Assembly (NCBI GenBank): GCA_021784895.1
Contig: JAJYHG010000251.1
Coordinates: 1 to 64,000, forward strand
Reading direction: 5' to 3'
DNA from: Actinomycetes bacterium
GTDB taxonomy: Bacteria; Actinomycetota; Thermoleophilia; Solirubrobacterales; Solirubrobacteraceae
Length of the DNA stretch: 64,000 nt
In this document: one piece after another, positions 10,880 to 20,282 of the stretch
Layout: each line of letters starts with the position of its first letter
How positions within the stretch are numbered: position 1 is the first letter of the stretch
The notes under the pieces: generated by a model
Databases searched by the model: none
Told to the model about the DNA's origin: nothing
What the model saw: the letters and a program-made list of their open reading frames with translations, nothing else
Position numbers and translations under genes: made by a program

Positions 10880-12163
10880 GTGATCTACACGATCCTCGGG
10901 GCGTTCCGGGTACCGGAGATCCGCCGCAAGGTCCTGTTCACCTTCGCGATGCTCGGGCTCTACCGGCTCGGGGCCTACATCCCGGCGCCGGCGGTGAATG
11001 CCAGCGCGCTCAGCCAGATCCAGCAGTCTGTCGGCGGCACGGGTGTGCTCGGCCTGCTCAACACCTTCTCCGGTGGTGCGCTGGCGCGGGTCGCGATCTT
11101 CGGGCTCGGGATCACGCCCTACATCACCTCGTCGATCGTCTTGCAGGTTCTCACCGCCGTGGTGCCGTCGCTTGAGAAGCTCTCCAAGGAGGGCGAGGTC
11201 GGCCAGGCGCGGATCACCCAGTACACGCGCTATCTGACCGTCGGCCTGGCGTTTGCGCAATCGATCGGCTACGTGTTCCTGTTTAAGAGCCTTGAGACCC
11301 AGGCGGGCGTCAACCTGATCCCGAACTTCAATATCGGCAAGGTCTTCATGATCGCGATCACGCTGACGGCCGGCTCCGTGCTGGTGATGTGGCTCGGCGA
11401 GCTGATCACCCAGCGCGGCATCGGCAACGGCATCTCGCTGATGATCTTCGCCTCGATCGTCTCGAGCATCCCGAGCGGGGTGCAGTCCTGGTGGAACAGC
11501 CCCAACCAGTCGTTCAAGGTGATGATGCCGTTCATCGTCTTCGCCGTGGTGGCCGGCGTCGTGTTCGTGCAGACGGGTCAGCGCCGGATCCCGGTTCAGT
11601 ACGCCAAGCGCGTGATCGGCCAGCGCATGACGCAGGGCGGGCAGACCTACATCCCGCTCACGGTCAACATGGCCAACGTCATCCCGGTGATCTTCGCGGC
11701 GACCGTGATGTCGGTCCCGCCCACGATCGGGCAGCTCATCGGCCAGAACCGGATCCACAACTTTGGGACCGCGCTGTCGGCGTTCCTGTCTCCGGGGGGC
11801 TGGCACTACGTGGTCGGCGAGTCGATCCTGATCATCCTCTTCACCTACTTCTACACGGCGATCATCTTCAATCCGATCGACCAGGCTGAGAACCTCAAGA
11901 AGTACGGCGGCTTCATCCCTGGGATCAGGCCCGGACGGCCGACGGCAGAGTTCCTTGACCGTGTGCTCGCGCGGCTGACGTTCCCGGGCGCGCTGTTCCT
12001 CGCGTTCATCGCCGCGCTGCCAACGATCCTGGTGGCACAGACAGGCGCCACCTTCGCCTTCGGTGGCACCGCCATCCTGATCGTGATCGGCGTCGCGCTG
12101 GACACCATGCGCCAGCTCGAGGCGCAGCTCATGATGCGCAACTACGAGGGCTTCCTGAAGTAG
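10880..12163 (+). CDS. secY: Preprotein translocase subunit SecY
   Basis: YRLGAYIPAPAVN...GLGITPYITSSIVLQVLTAVVP...QRGIGNGISLMIFASIVSSIPSG. Confidence 0.98.
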   Translation: MIYTILGAFRVPEIRRKVLFTFAMLGLYRLGAYIPAPAVNASALSQIQQSVGGTGVLGLLNTFSGGALARVAIFGLGITPYITSSIVLQVLTAVVPSLEKLSKEGEVGQARITQYTRYLTVGLAFAQSIGYVFLFKSLETQAGVNLIPNFNIGKVFMIAITLTAGSVLVMWLGELITQRGIGNGISLMIFASIVSSIPSGVQSWWNSPNQSFKVMMPFIVFAVVAGVVFVQTGQRRIPVQYAKRVIGQRMTQGGQTYIPLTVNMANVIPVIFAATVMSVPPTIGQLIGQNRIHNFGTALSAFLSPGGWHYVVGESILIILFTYFYTAIIFNPIDQAENLKKYGGFIPGIRPGRPTAEFLDRVLARLTFPGALFLAFIAALPTILVAQTGATFAFGGTAILIVIGVALDTMRQLEAQLMMRNYEGFLK

Positions 12164-12322
12164 CGGCCGGCTGTTCAGTGGTTGCGGGGCGCCTGTTCTC
12201 TGGCTACGTCACTGGGACGAAGGGCGCCATAAGATAAGTTCCCCGTAAGCTAGACCTAACGATTACATGAGGGTGCTATAACGCGGCGATTAACTCATGC
12301 GGCCTCCGGGTAGTCCCATGGA

Positions 12323-13465
12323 GTGGACCGCGACCGCGAGATACCGCGCCGGCTCGGACGCCGCCCGGTGCTGGATGGGCTCAGAGGCATCGCGATCTTG
12401 CTCGTGGTGCTCAGTCACACGGGCCTGTTGCCAAACGGCTACATCGGCGTCGACCTCTTCTTCGCGCTCTCCGGCTTCCTGATCACCAGTCTGCTCCTGG
12501 AGGAGTGCGAGCGCCAGGGCAGGATCTCGCTGAGGCGCTTCTATGCCCGCCGGGCCAGGCGGCTGTTGCCGGCACTCGGCCTGTTGCTGGTCCTCGCGCT
12601 GATTGTCAACCTCGCGTGCTACCGCCTGACAGGCTGGCCCTTCATGGTAAAGGCGGCGTCCACAACGCTGTTTATGAACAACTGGCTGGCGGCCACTGGT
12701 CACGCGCGGGATCTCGGCAGCCTCAGCCCGACCTGGTCGCTGGCCCAGGAGGAGCAGTTCTACGCGGTCTGGCCGCTGGCGCTGCTGCTGCTGCTGCGCG
12801 CGCAGGTACGCCCGCCGGTGATTGCCGCGCTGCTCTTGGCTTCGGCAGCGGCGCTGATCTCGCTGGCGCCCACCGGCACGCCGCACGGCTACGCGATCTA
12901 CTACTCCCCGGCCGCGCGTGCGGCGGAGCCGTTGCTCGGATGCCTCACAGCGGTGATCTGGCGTCACCGCTTGATGCCGGCGCTCGGAAACCCACGGTGG
13001 CCACGGCGTGTGCGCGCGGCGCTGGCGATCGGTGGCCACTGGCGCTCAGTGGTATTGGCCGCCGCCACCGGATTGTTCGTCTTCCTGCTGCGCTACCACG
13101 GTCTCCCGGTGGCGCAGGTCTACCTCGGGGCATGCCTGCTGGGAGTGGTGCTGATCCCAAGCTTGCTCGAGTCGCCCGTGAGTCTGGTCACGCGCGTGAT
13201 CGGCTCAGCGCCGCTCAGGTTCCTGGGGCGGATCAGCTATGCCCTCTACCTCGTGCACCTGCTGGTGCGAAACGTGGTCTACCACTACCTGCCTGGCGGC
13301 TCACCCTACCTCAACGCGCTGCTGACAATCACGGTCAGCGTTGGGCTCGCCACGGCCAGCTGGGAACTCGTGGAATCGCGGGTGCTTGGCCGTGGGCGGG
13401 CGGCCGTGAACCGGCCGGGCAAGGTTCGCTCCAGTCGTGCGCAGCTGATGCCGGCCCGGACATGA
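12323..13465 (+). CDS. Acyltransferase family 3 (OafA/YrhL-like) membrane protein
   Basis: LDGLRGIAILLVVLSHTGLLPNGYIGVDLFFALSGFLITSLLLEE; F.ARRARRLLPAL; multiple TM helices. Confidence 0.93.
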   Translation: MDRDREIPRRLGRRPVLDGLRGIAILLVVLSHTGLLPNGYIGVDLFFALSGFLITSLLLEECERQGRISLRRFYARRARRLLPALGLLLVLALIVNLACYRLTGWPFMVKAASTTLFMNNWLAATGHARDLGSLSPTWSLAQEEQFYAVWPLALLLLLRAQVRPPVIAALLLASAAALISLAPTGTPHGYAIYYSPAARAAEPLLGCLTAVIWRHRLMPALGNPRWPRRVRAALAIGGHWRSVVLAAATGLFVFLLRYHGLPVAQVYLGACLLGVVLIPSLLESPVSLVTRVIGSAPLRFLGRISYALYLVHLLVRNVVYHYLPGGSPYLNALLTITVSVGLATASWELVESRVLGRGRAAVNRPGKVRSSRAQLMPART

Positions 13466-13544
13466 CCGCAGCCTGGCAGCTCGCAGGCTGGCAACTGCGT
13501 CTGCAGGCGGTGTGCTTGCGCTCAACGGTAAGATCACCCCTCCT

Positions 13545-14222
13545 ATGCCACCCCAGCTAAACCTGATCCTGCTGGGGCCGCCCGGTGCCGGCAAGGGCAC
13601 GCAGGCCGAACGCCTCGGGGAGGATTTCCGGCTGGCCTTCATCTCCACCGGCGAGATGCTGCGCGCGAACGTAAAGCAGGGGACGCAGCTGGGCGTGGCA
13701 GCCAAGGAGCACATGGATGCCGGCGCGCTGGTCCCCGACGACCTGATCCTGGCGATGGCTGCTGCGCGGCTCGGCGAGGACGACACCCGCGATGGTTTCA
13801 TCCTCGACGGCTTCCCGCGCACAACTGCGCAGGCGCTCGCGCTCGAGCGCCAGCTCGGCCAGGGGGGCCGCCGGATCACGGCCACGCTGCTCTTGGACGT
13901 GCCCGACGAGGAGATCATCAGGCGGATCGCTGGGCGCCGCGTCTGTGTCAAGGCTGGTCACAACTACCACGTCGACTATGACCCGCCAAAGCGGCCGGAC
14001 GTGTGCGATCAGGACGGCTCGCGGCTCATCCAGCGCGACGATGACCGGCCCGAGGTGGTCGAGAACCGCTTGCGGGTGTATCACGACCAGACCGCGCCGC
14101 TGATTGACTTCTACGAGGAACGTGGCCTGCTGCGCCGCGTGGACGGAACCCGGCCGCCGGCTGCGGTGCACGATCACATCCGCGCGATGATCGCCACCCT
14201 GCGCCTCGAGGACTCGCTCTGA
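13545..14222 (+). CDS. adk: Adenylate kinase
   Basis: LNLILLGPPGAGKGTQAERLGEDFRLAFISTGEMLRANVKQGTQLG...GFILDGFPRTTAQA. Confidence 0.97.
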   Translation: MPPQLNLILLGPPGAGKGTQAERLGEDFRLAFISTGEMLRANVKQGTQLGVAAKEHMDAGALVPDDLILAMAAARLGEDDTRDGFILDGFPRTTAQALALERQLGQGGRRITATLLLDVPDEEIIRRIAGRRVCVKAGHNYHVDYDPPKRPDVCDQDGSRLIQRDDDRPEVVENRLRVYHDQTAPLIDFYEERGLLRRVDGTRPPAAVHDHIRAMIATLRLEDSL

Positions 14223-14265
14223 GCGGGCCCCGGCGGATGCGCGCACTACGCTGAGAGCTCAGGTC

Positions 14266-15051
<786 letters not shown>

Positions 15052-15218
15052 CCAGCAGCGCGCAAGCAGCGATCTAATTGCTAGTATGCAGCTTTGCGTC
15101 TGCAGCGCCCAGCTTGCGCTGCGCGCAAACTCCCACCTCGGTAGCGGCGGCCTGCAGCGGTCTCCAGAGCCGCAGGTGTGGATCCAGAGCCAATAACTCA
15201 CGACGAGAGCGAAGCGAC

Positions 15219-15332
15219 GTGAAAGTAAGACCGTCGGTCAAGCCGATGTGTGAAAAGTGCAAGATCATCCGCCGGCACGGCCGCGTGCTGGTGATCTGCT
15301 CCAACCCGCGCCACAAGCAGCGGCAGGGCTAG
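15219..15332 (+). CDS. rpmJ: 50S ribosomal protein L36 (zinc form)
   Basis: GTG start; [37 protein letters not shown]. Confidence 0.96.
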   Translation: MKVRPSVKPMCEKCKIIRRHGRVLVICSNPRHKQRQG

Positions 15333-15336
15333 CGAG

Positions 15337-15720
15337 ATGGCGCGTATCGCGGGGGTCAACATCCCGCTCAACAAGCGTGTCGAGATCGGCCTGACCTATA
15401 TCTATGGGATCGGCCGCCCGATGTCCAATCGTTTCCTGGCAGAGCTCGGGATCGAACCCGATCGCAAGGTCCGTGATCTCACCGAGGAGGAGGTCGTGAA
15501 GCTCCGCGATCTCATCGACAGCTCCGCGGTGGTCGAGGGTGACCTGCGCCGGGAGCGCTCGCAGAACATCAAGCGCCTACAGGAGATCGGCTGCTACCGG
15601 GGTCTGCGCCACCGGCGCGGTATGCCGGTGCGCGGCCAGAACACCAAGACCAACGCGCGCACGCGCAAGGGCCCCAAGCGGATGCAGGTGGCCGGCAAGA
15701 AGAAGGCAGGTAAGAAGTAG
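15337..15720 (+). CDS. rpsM: 30S ribosomal protein S13
   Basis: [31 protein letters not shown]...[26 protein letters not shown]. Confidence 0.98.
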   Translation: MARIAGVNIPLNKRVEIGLTYIYGIGRPMSNRFLAELGIEPDRKVRDLTEEEVVKLRDLIDSSAVVEGDLRRERSQNIKRLQEIGCYRGLRHRRGMPVRGQNTKTNARTRKGPKRMQVAGKKKAGKK

Positions 15721-15723
15721 TCC

Positions 15724-16122
15724 ATGAGCCCCGCTCCTCGTAGGCCGCAGCGTGGCCGCCGCCGGGTCCGTAAGAACATCCCGATCGGCCAAGCGCACAT
15801 CAAGACGTCCTTCAACAACACGATTGTCTCGCTCACCGATCGCGACGGAAACGTGATCGCATGGGAGTCCGCCGGCGGCGCCGGCTTCAAGGGCTCGCGC
15901 AAGTCGACGCCGTTCGCGGCGCAGGTCACCGCCGACGCCGCTGCCCGCAAGGGCATCGAGCACGGCCTGCAGAAGGTGGAGGTCTTTGTCAAAGGCCCGG
16001 GTTCCGGTCGCGAAACGGCGATCCGTTCGCTGCAGGCGGCGGGCCTCGAGGTCACCGGCGTCAAGGACGTGACGCCGCAGGCACACAACGGCTGCCGCCC
16101 GCGCAAGCGCAGGAGGGTCTGA
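15724..16122 (+). CDS. rpsK: 30S ribosomal protein S11
   Basis: [46 protein letters not shown]. Confidence 0.98.
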   Translation: MSPAPRRPQRGRRRVRKNIPIGQAHIKTSFNNTIVSLTDRDGNVIAWESAGGAGFKGSRKSTPFAAQVTADAAARKGIEHGLQKVEVFVKGPGSGRETAIRSLQAAGLEVTGVKDVTPQAHNGCRPRKRRRV

Positions 16123-16124
16123 CC

Positions 16125-16745
16125 ATGGCGCGTGACACGGGCCCGCAGTGCAAGCAGTGCCGCCGCGAGGGGCAGAAGCTGTTCCTCAAGGGTGAGCGGT
16201 GCCTGACCGACAAGTGCGGCGTCGAGCGCCGTGGCTATCCGCCCGGCGAGCACGGCCGCGGCCGTCAGAAGCAGAGCGAGTACCGCCTCCAGCTGCGTGA
16301 GAAGCAGAAGGCCAAGCGCTACTACGGCGTGCTCGAGCGGCAGTTCCGGATCTATTACGAGAAGGCTTCGCGCCAGCCCGGGATCACCGGCGAAAACCTG
16401 CTGCGCACGCTCGAGTGCCGCTTTGACAACGTGCTCGTGCGGCTCGGCTTCGCGGCCTCCCGCCGCCAGGCCCGCCAGCTGATCCTGCACGGACACTGGA
16501 CCGTCAACGGGCGCCGCGTGGATATCCCGAGCTACCAGCTGCGGGACAACGACGTGATCGCAATCTCGGCGAAGTCAACGGCTACGCAGGTGATCCGCGA
16601 CGCGACCGAGCTGACCGGCCAGGTTCCCGCCTGGCTGCAGGCTGACCACGACTCGCTCACGGCGAAGGTGCTCCGCAGGCCCGAACGGCGTGAGATCGCC
16701 GCTCCGGTGCAGGAGCAGCTGATCGTCGAGCTGTACTCGAAGTAG
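16125..16745 (+). CDS. rpsD: 30S ribosomal protein S4 (zinc-binding form)
   Basis: [44 protein letters not shown]...; start refined inside the longer ORF. Confidence 0.97.
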   Translation: MARDTGPQCKQCRREGQKLFLKGERCLTDKCGVERRGYPPGEHGRGRQKQSEYRLQLREKQKAKRYYGVLERQFRIYYEKASRQPGITGENLLRTLECRFDNVLVRLGFAASRRQARQLILHGHWTVNGRRVDIPSYQLRDNDVIAISAKSTATQVIRDATELTGQVPAWLQADHDSLTAKVLRRPERREIAAPVQEQLIVELYSK

Positions 16746-16850
16746 ACCGATTGCTCGCCGGGCGCCGTGGAGCGATCCACTGGCGCGCGGCCTTGAACCA
16801 CCGACTGGGCCACCGACCGGCGCCAGAACCAACGATGTTAGGAACGCGCG

Positions 16851-17834
16851 ATGCTTGACTTCCAAGTCCCCCGAATCACAAGCGAGTCAGTCGAGGAGAA
16901 CCGCGGCTCGTTCACGATCGAGCCGCTCGATCGCGGCTTCGGCTACACGTTTGGCAACTCGCTGCGGCGCGTGCTGCTGTCGTCACTTGCCGGCGCCGCC
17001 GTGACCAGCGTGCGGATCGAGGGCGTCGCACACGAGTTCTCGACGATCAAGGGCGTGAAGGAGGATGTCACCGACATCGTCCTGAACCTCAAGGGAGTCG
17101 TCTGCAGGATGCACTCCGATGCCACCGAGGTCGAGGCGCCGCTGGTGGTCTCAGGTCCCGGTGAGATCACCGCCAAGGACATAGACCTGCCCTCGGGGGT
17201 GGAGATCCTCAACCCTGACGCGCACATCGCGACGCTCGAGAAGCAGACCAAGCTCGAGGTCTACCTGACCATCGGACGCGGCCGCGGCTACCGGCCCGCC
17301 GAGGAGAACAAGTCTGCCGATCAGCCGATCGGCGTGATCCCGATCGACTCGATCTTCTCGCCGGTCCGCCGCGTGGCCTACAACGTCGAACAGGCTCGTG
17401 TCGGGCAGAAGACCGACTTTGACAAGCTCACCCTCGACATCGAGACCGACGGGTCGATCGACCCGCACGCGGCGCTGCGCGAAGCCGCGGAGATCCTGAT
17501 CAGCCAGCTGGCGATCTTCACCGATGCTGACCGCGTGATCGAGCTGCGCGACACCCACACCGGCGCGATTCTCGACAGTGGTCTGCTCGGCGGTGATGCC
17601 CTGCGCGGGACCAGCGGGCGTGCCCCCAACGCCATGGACGACATCCTGATCGAGGAGCTGGAACTCGGGGTGCGCTCGTACAACTGCCTCAAGCGTGCCG
17701 GCATCCAGACCGTTGGCGACCTGGTGTCGCGCAGCGAGGGCGAGCTCAACGCGATCCCGAACTTCGGCAAGAAGTCGATCGACGAGGTGATCGAAACCCT
17801 GCACGCACGCGGCCTCACGCTCCGTGACGGCTAA
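16851..17834 (+). CDS. rpoA: DNA-directed RNA polymerase alpha subunit
   Basis: IEPLDRGFGYTFGNSLRRVLLSSLAGAAVTSVRIEGVAHEFSTIKGVKEDV...LIEELELGVRSYNCLKRAGI. Confidence 0.98.
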   Translation: MLDFQVPRITSESVEENRGSFTIEPLDRGFGYTFGNSLRRVLLSSLAGAAVTSVRIEGVAHEFSTIKGVKEDVTDIVLNLKGVVCRMHSDATEVEAPLVVSGPGEITAKDIDLPSGVEILNPDAHIATLEKQTKLEVYLTIGRGRGYRPAEENKSADQPIGVIPIDSIFSPVRRVAYNVEQARVGQKTDFDKLTLDIETDGSIDPHAALREAAEILISQLAIFTDADRVIELRDTHTGAILDSGLLGGDALRGTSGRAPNAMDDILIEELELGVRSYNCLKRAGIQTVGDLVSRSEGELNAIPNFGKKSIDEVIETLHARGLTLRDG

Positions 17835-17870
17835 GCTTCCACGGTCACAGGACTCCACAGGACTGATCAC

Positions 17871-18224
17871 ATGCGCCATCAACGCAACCGCTACCAGCTA
17901 TCGCGCAGCGCCGCCCACCGCAAGGCGCTGCTGATGAACCTCTCCAAGGAGGTGATCGAGCACGAGCGCATCGAGACGAGCGAGACCAAGGCCAAGGCCG
18001 TCAAGCCCGAGCTCGAGAAGCTGATCACGCTCGCCAAGCGCGGCGATCTGCACGCCCGCCGGCAGGCGCTGTCGGCGCTCGGCCAGGACAAGTTCGCGGT
18101 CCACAAGCTGTTCGATGAGGTCGCCCCCCGCTACAGCGCCCGCGACGGCGGCTACACGCGCATCCTCAAGCTCGGCCCGCGCCGCTCGGACGCGACCGAG
18201 ATGGTCCTGCTCGAGCTCGTCTGA
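17871..18224 (+). CDS. rplQ: 50S ribosomal protein L17
   Basis: MRHQRNRYQLSRSAAHRKALLMNLSKEVIEHERIETSETKAKAVKPELEKLITLAKRGD. Confidence 0.97.
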   Translation: MRHQRNRYQLSRSAAHRKALLMNLSKEVIEHERIETSETKAKAVKPELEKLITLAKRGDLHARRQALSALGQDKFAVHKLFDEVAPRYSARDGGYTRILKLGPRRSDATEMVLLELV

Positions 18225-18251
18225 GCTACGCGGGGTTCGCCGCTGTGATCG

Positions 18252-18277
18252 CCGGCCGGTCCCGCTGGACCGGCCGG
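18252..18277 (+). terminator. Hairpin terminator after rplQ (11-bp perfect stem, CGCT loop)
   Basis: CCGGCCGGTCC-CGCT-GGACCGGCCGG, 27 nt after the rplQ stop. Confidence 0.78.
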
Positions 18278-18285
18278 GCCCACCT

Positions 18286-18696
18286 TCAGCCCGGGATGAC
18301 CGTGACTCCGCGCTGGCGGAAGTGCTCGTCGAACGCGAACGCCGTGGTGATGTTCTCGCGCTCCATCAACGCGAACGAGGTCGCGTCCACGTAGCTCCAG
18401 TCCTTGTCTGCGTGTGAGGCGAGGATCTTCCAGGCCGCGTCATCCATACCGTCGTCGACGCGGACGAACTCGACCAGCGAGCCCCCGCGTGCCTTCAAGC
18501 CCCATTCGAAGGCCAGCCAGCGTCCCTCCCTGCTCAGCAGCGTGTTGTAGGTCTCGGCGAACACGTAGCTGGTGGCGACCATCCGGACCCCGCGCTCGAC
18601 CAGCGCTGCCAGTGCATGGATAGCGGCCTCGTGCTCCTGCTCGCGGCTGCGTTGGACGGCCACGAACGCGCTTGTGTCCACCAGGACCGTCGTCAC
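18286..18696 (-). CDS. PIN-domain ribonuclease toxin (VapC-like)
   Basis: MTTVLVDTSAFVAVQRSREQEHEAAIHAL...ATSYVFAETYNTL...WSYVDATSFALMERENITTAFAFDEHF; conserved acidic PIN positions. Confidence 0.88.
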   Translation of the reverse strand: MTTVLVDTSAFVAVQRSREQEHEAAIHALAALVERGVRMVATSYVFAETYNTLLSREGRWLAFEWGLKARGGSLVEFVRVDDGMDDAAWKILASHADKDWSYVDATSFALMERENITTAFAFDEHFRQRGVTVIPG

Positions 18697-18947
18697 CCGT
18701 AGAGGTCCTCATCGATCGTCGTCACCGACGTGATCGGCCCATCGTCGCTGCCGTGTGGCCCGTCGAGCATGAACCTGATGAGCGGGTCGTCGCGGAGCTT
18801 GACCGGGTCCACACTCATCTCGGAATCGATCCAGTCGCGCACGACCTGGGCGATGCTGCCCGCGCTGGCTGCCCGGACCTTGAGCCAGCGGTACTGGGCA
18901 TCGGTGAGGAAGAGCTGCGTGCGGTGGGTGAGCTTCACATCAGGCAC
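18693..18947 (-). CDS. Cognate antitoxin-like protein (ribbon-helix-helix/CopG-like)
   Basis: LTHRTQLFLTDAQYRWLKVRAASAGSIAQVVRDWIDSEMSVDP...; start refined to GTG at 18947; overlaps the PIN gene by 4 nt. Confidence 0.75.
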   Translation of the reverse strand: MPDVKLTHRTQLFLTDAQYRWLKVRAASAGSIAQVVRDWIDSEMSVDPVKLRDDPLIRFMLDGPHGSDDGPITSVTTIDEDLYG

Positions 18948-19073
18948 AAGCAGCAGCTTACAGCACGCTGTAGCAGCGCAGAACGCGTGCCCGGTGAGAC
19001 GGTCGTGACGGCCCTTGTTGTGCGCGGCGGGCATCTCTTTGACCGGGCGTGATGCGCGTGCTGCAATCAAGCC

Positions 19074-20030
19074 ATGAGCAACCTGGTGGACTGGATCAGC
19101 CGGCTGCTCGAGGATTGCAGTGCGCGCGCTCCGTTCGGCATTGCCTTCGAGCTTGACTGCGCGCGGGCGCCGCTGGTTGCCTCCGTCACGCCGGCGGACA
19201 TGCCGGCGGTCCATGTGCGGCTCGACCGCGACGACATCAGGGGCAGGATCGACTTTGCCTGCCGGCTGCAGGCGCTGCTGGACATCGCGCTTGACCATCC
19301 CGTTCCCCGGTGCCCTGCGGATGGCATGGCGCTCGCGCCCGCGCGCGCCGGTGACGAGGTCGTATGGGCCTGCCCGGCGGGTGATTTCGGCTGCGCGATC
19401 GGCGAGTACGAGCTGGCGGCGTTCTGGCCCCCGGCCGAAGCCGATCAATGGGCCGCGCCGCTGCTGGCCAAGCGCTTTCACCGCGCCGGCGTCACCGGCC
19501 TGTCGCACTTTTCGGTGCAGAGTCATGGCGGAGCGCTGGTGGCGCGCGTCAGGGTACGCCCCGGCGCCGGCGAGGCGGCGGTGCGGGCGGCCGCCTCACC
19601 GCTGGCAGTCGAGCTCATCCGGGCTCCCGCGATCAGCACCGTCAGGGAGCGGCGCCCAGCGGGTGACCGCGAGGCGGCCCACGAGACGCTCACGCTCACC
19701 GGCGTGGCGATGCGTCTCGCGCGTCTGGACGGTGATCTGCACCGCGCAACCGCCGGCCAGGACTGCGACTTTCTGGTTGGCAGCACAATGGTGCGGCTGG
19801 CCGCAGCCCACCTGATCGGAGCGCCGGGAGAGACGCTGCTGATGGACGCCGACCGCCGGGCCTTCGCCGATGAGGGAGACCGTGTCAGCTGCGCCGGCGG
19901 CTTCGCTGCCGCCGGTCCGATCCGTGAAGCTGCACCGGCCTTCCTCGCAGCCCAGATCTCCGTCTACCGTGACGGCGCGCCGCTCGCCACCCACCCGCCC
20001 CGCTTTCAGCGGAAGCTTGGGGCCAAGTAG
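19074..20030 (+). CDS. Hypothetical protein
   Basis: Single long ORF, MSNLVDWISRLLEDCSARAPFGIAFELDCARAPLVASVTPADMPAVHVRLDRDD...; no family recognised. Confidence 0.65.
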   Translation: MSNLVDWISRLLEDCSARAPFGIAFELDCARAPLVASVTPADMPAVHVRLDRDDIRGRIDFACRLQALLDIALDHPVPRCPADGMALAPARAGDEVVWACPAGDFGCAIGEYELAAFWPPAEADQWAAPLLAKRFHRAGVTGLSHFSVQSHGGALVARVRVRPGAGEAAVRAAASPLAVELIRAPAISTVRERRPAGDREAAHETLTLTGVAMRLARLDGDLHRATAGQDCDFLVGSTMVRLAAAHLIGAPGETLLMDADRRAFADEGDRVSCAGGFAAAGPIREAAPAFLAAQISVYRDGAPLATHPPRFQRKLGAK

Positions 20031-20061
20031 CTCATTTTTGAGCCATAACGTCCACGGCTTC
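20008..20061 (-). repeat. 54-bp dispersed palindromic repeat, copy A
   Basis: Reverse complement GAAGCCGTGGACGTTATGGCTCAAAAATGAGCTACTTGGCCCCAAGCTTCCGCT; 44/54 identical, ungapped, to copy B. Confidence 0.8.
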
Positions 20062-20225
20062 ACGCATCTGGCTGCTCATTGAGCTCGTTGCGGCGCGGGC
20101 GCCGGCTCCGGGCAGGCGGCGGGACCGCCCCGCCGCCCCGCCGCCGGGCGGCCGGGCGGCCCGGGCGGTGGGAACGGGGTGCTGCCAGGCTGCTGGCTGT
20201 TGCTTGGAGCATGAGTTATTCGAGG

Positions 20226-20247
20226 AACGTGTGACAGCTGACACGTT
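20226..20247. promoter_or_regulatory. Inverted repeat upstream of the 14-repeat secreted protein gene
   Basis: AACGTGT-GACAGCTG-ACACGTT, 7-bp perfect arms, 35 nt before the start codon. Confidence 0.45.
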
Positions 20248-20282
20248 GCGACGCCGCGGCCAGCGCGGTAGGGTGCCAGCCG

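Noticed and set aside
10124-11806. 560-aa minus-strand ORF
   Set aside because: Antisense to rpmD/rplO/secY; His/Arg/Asp-rich composition typical of high-GC antisense frames.
20100-20170. Very GC-rich stretch with many possible hairpins
   Set aside because: Low-complexity G/C sequence gives many trivial pairings; no specific motif could be supported.
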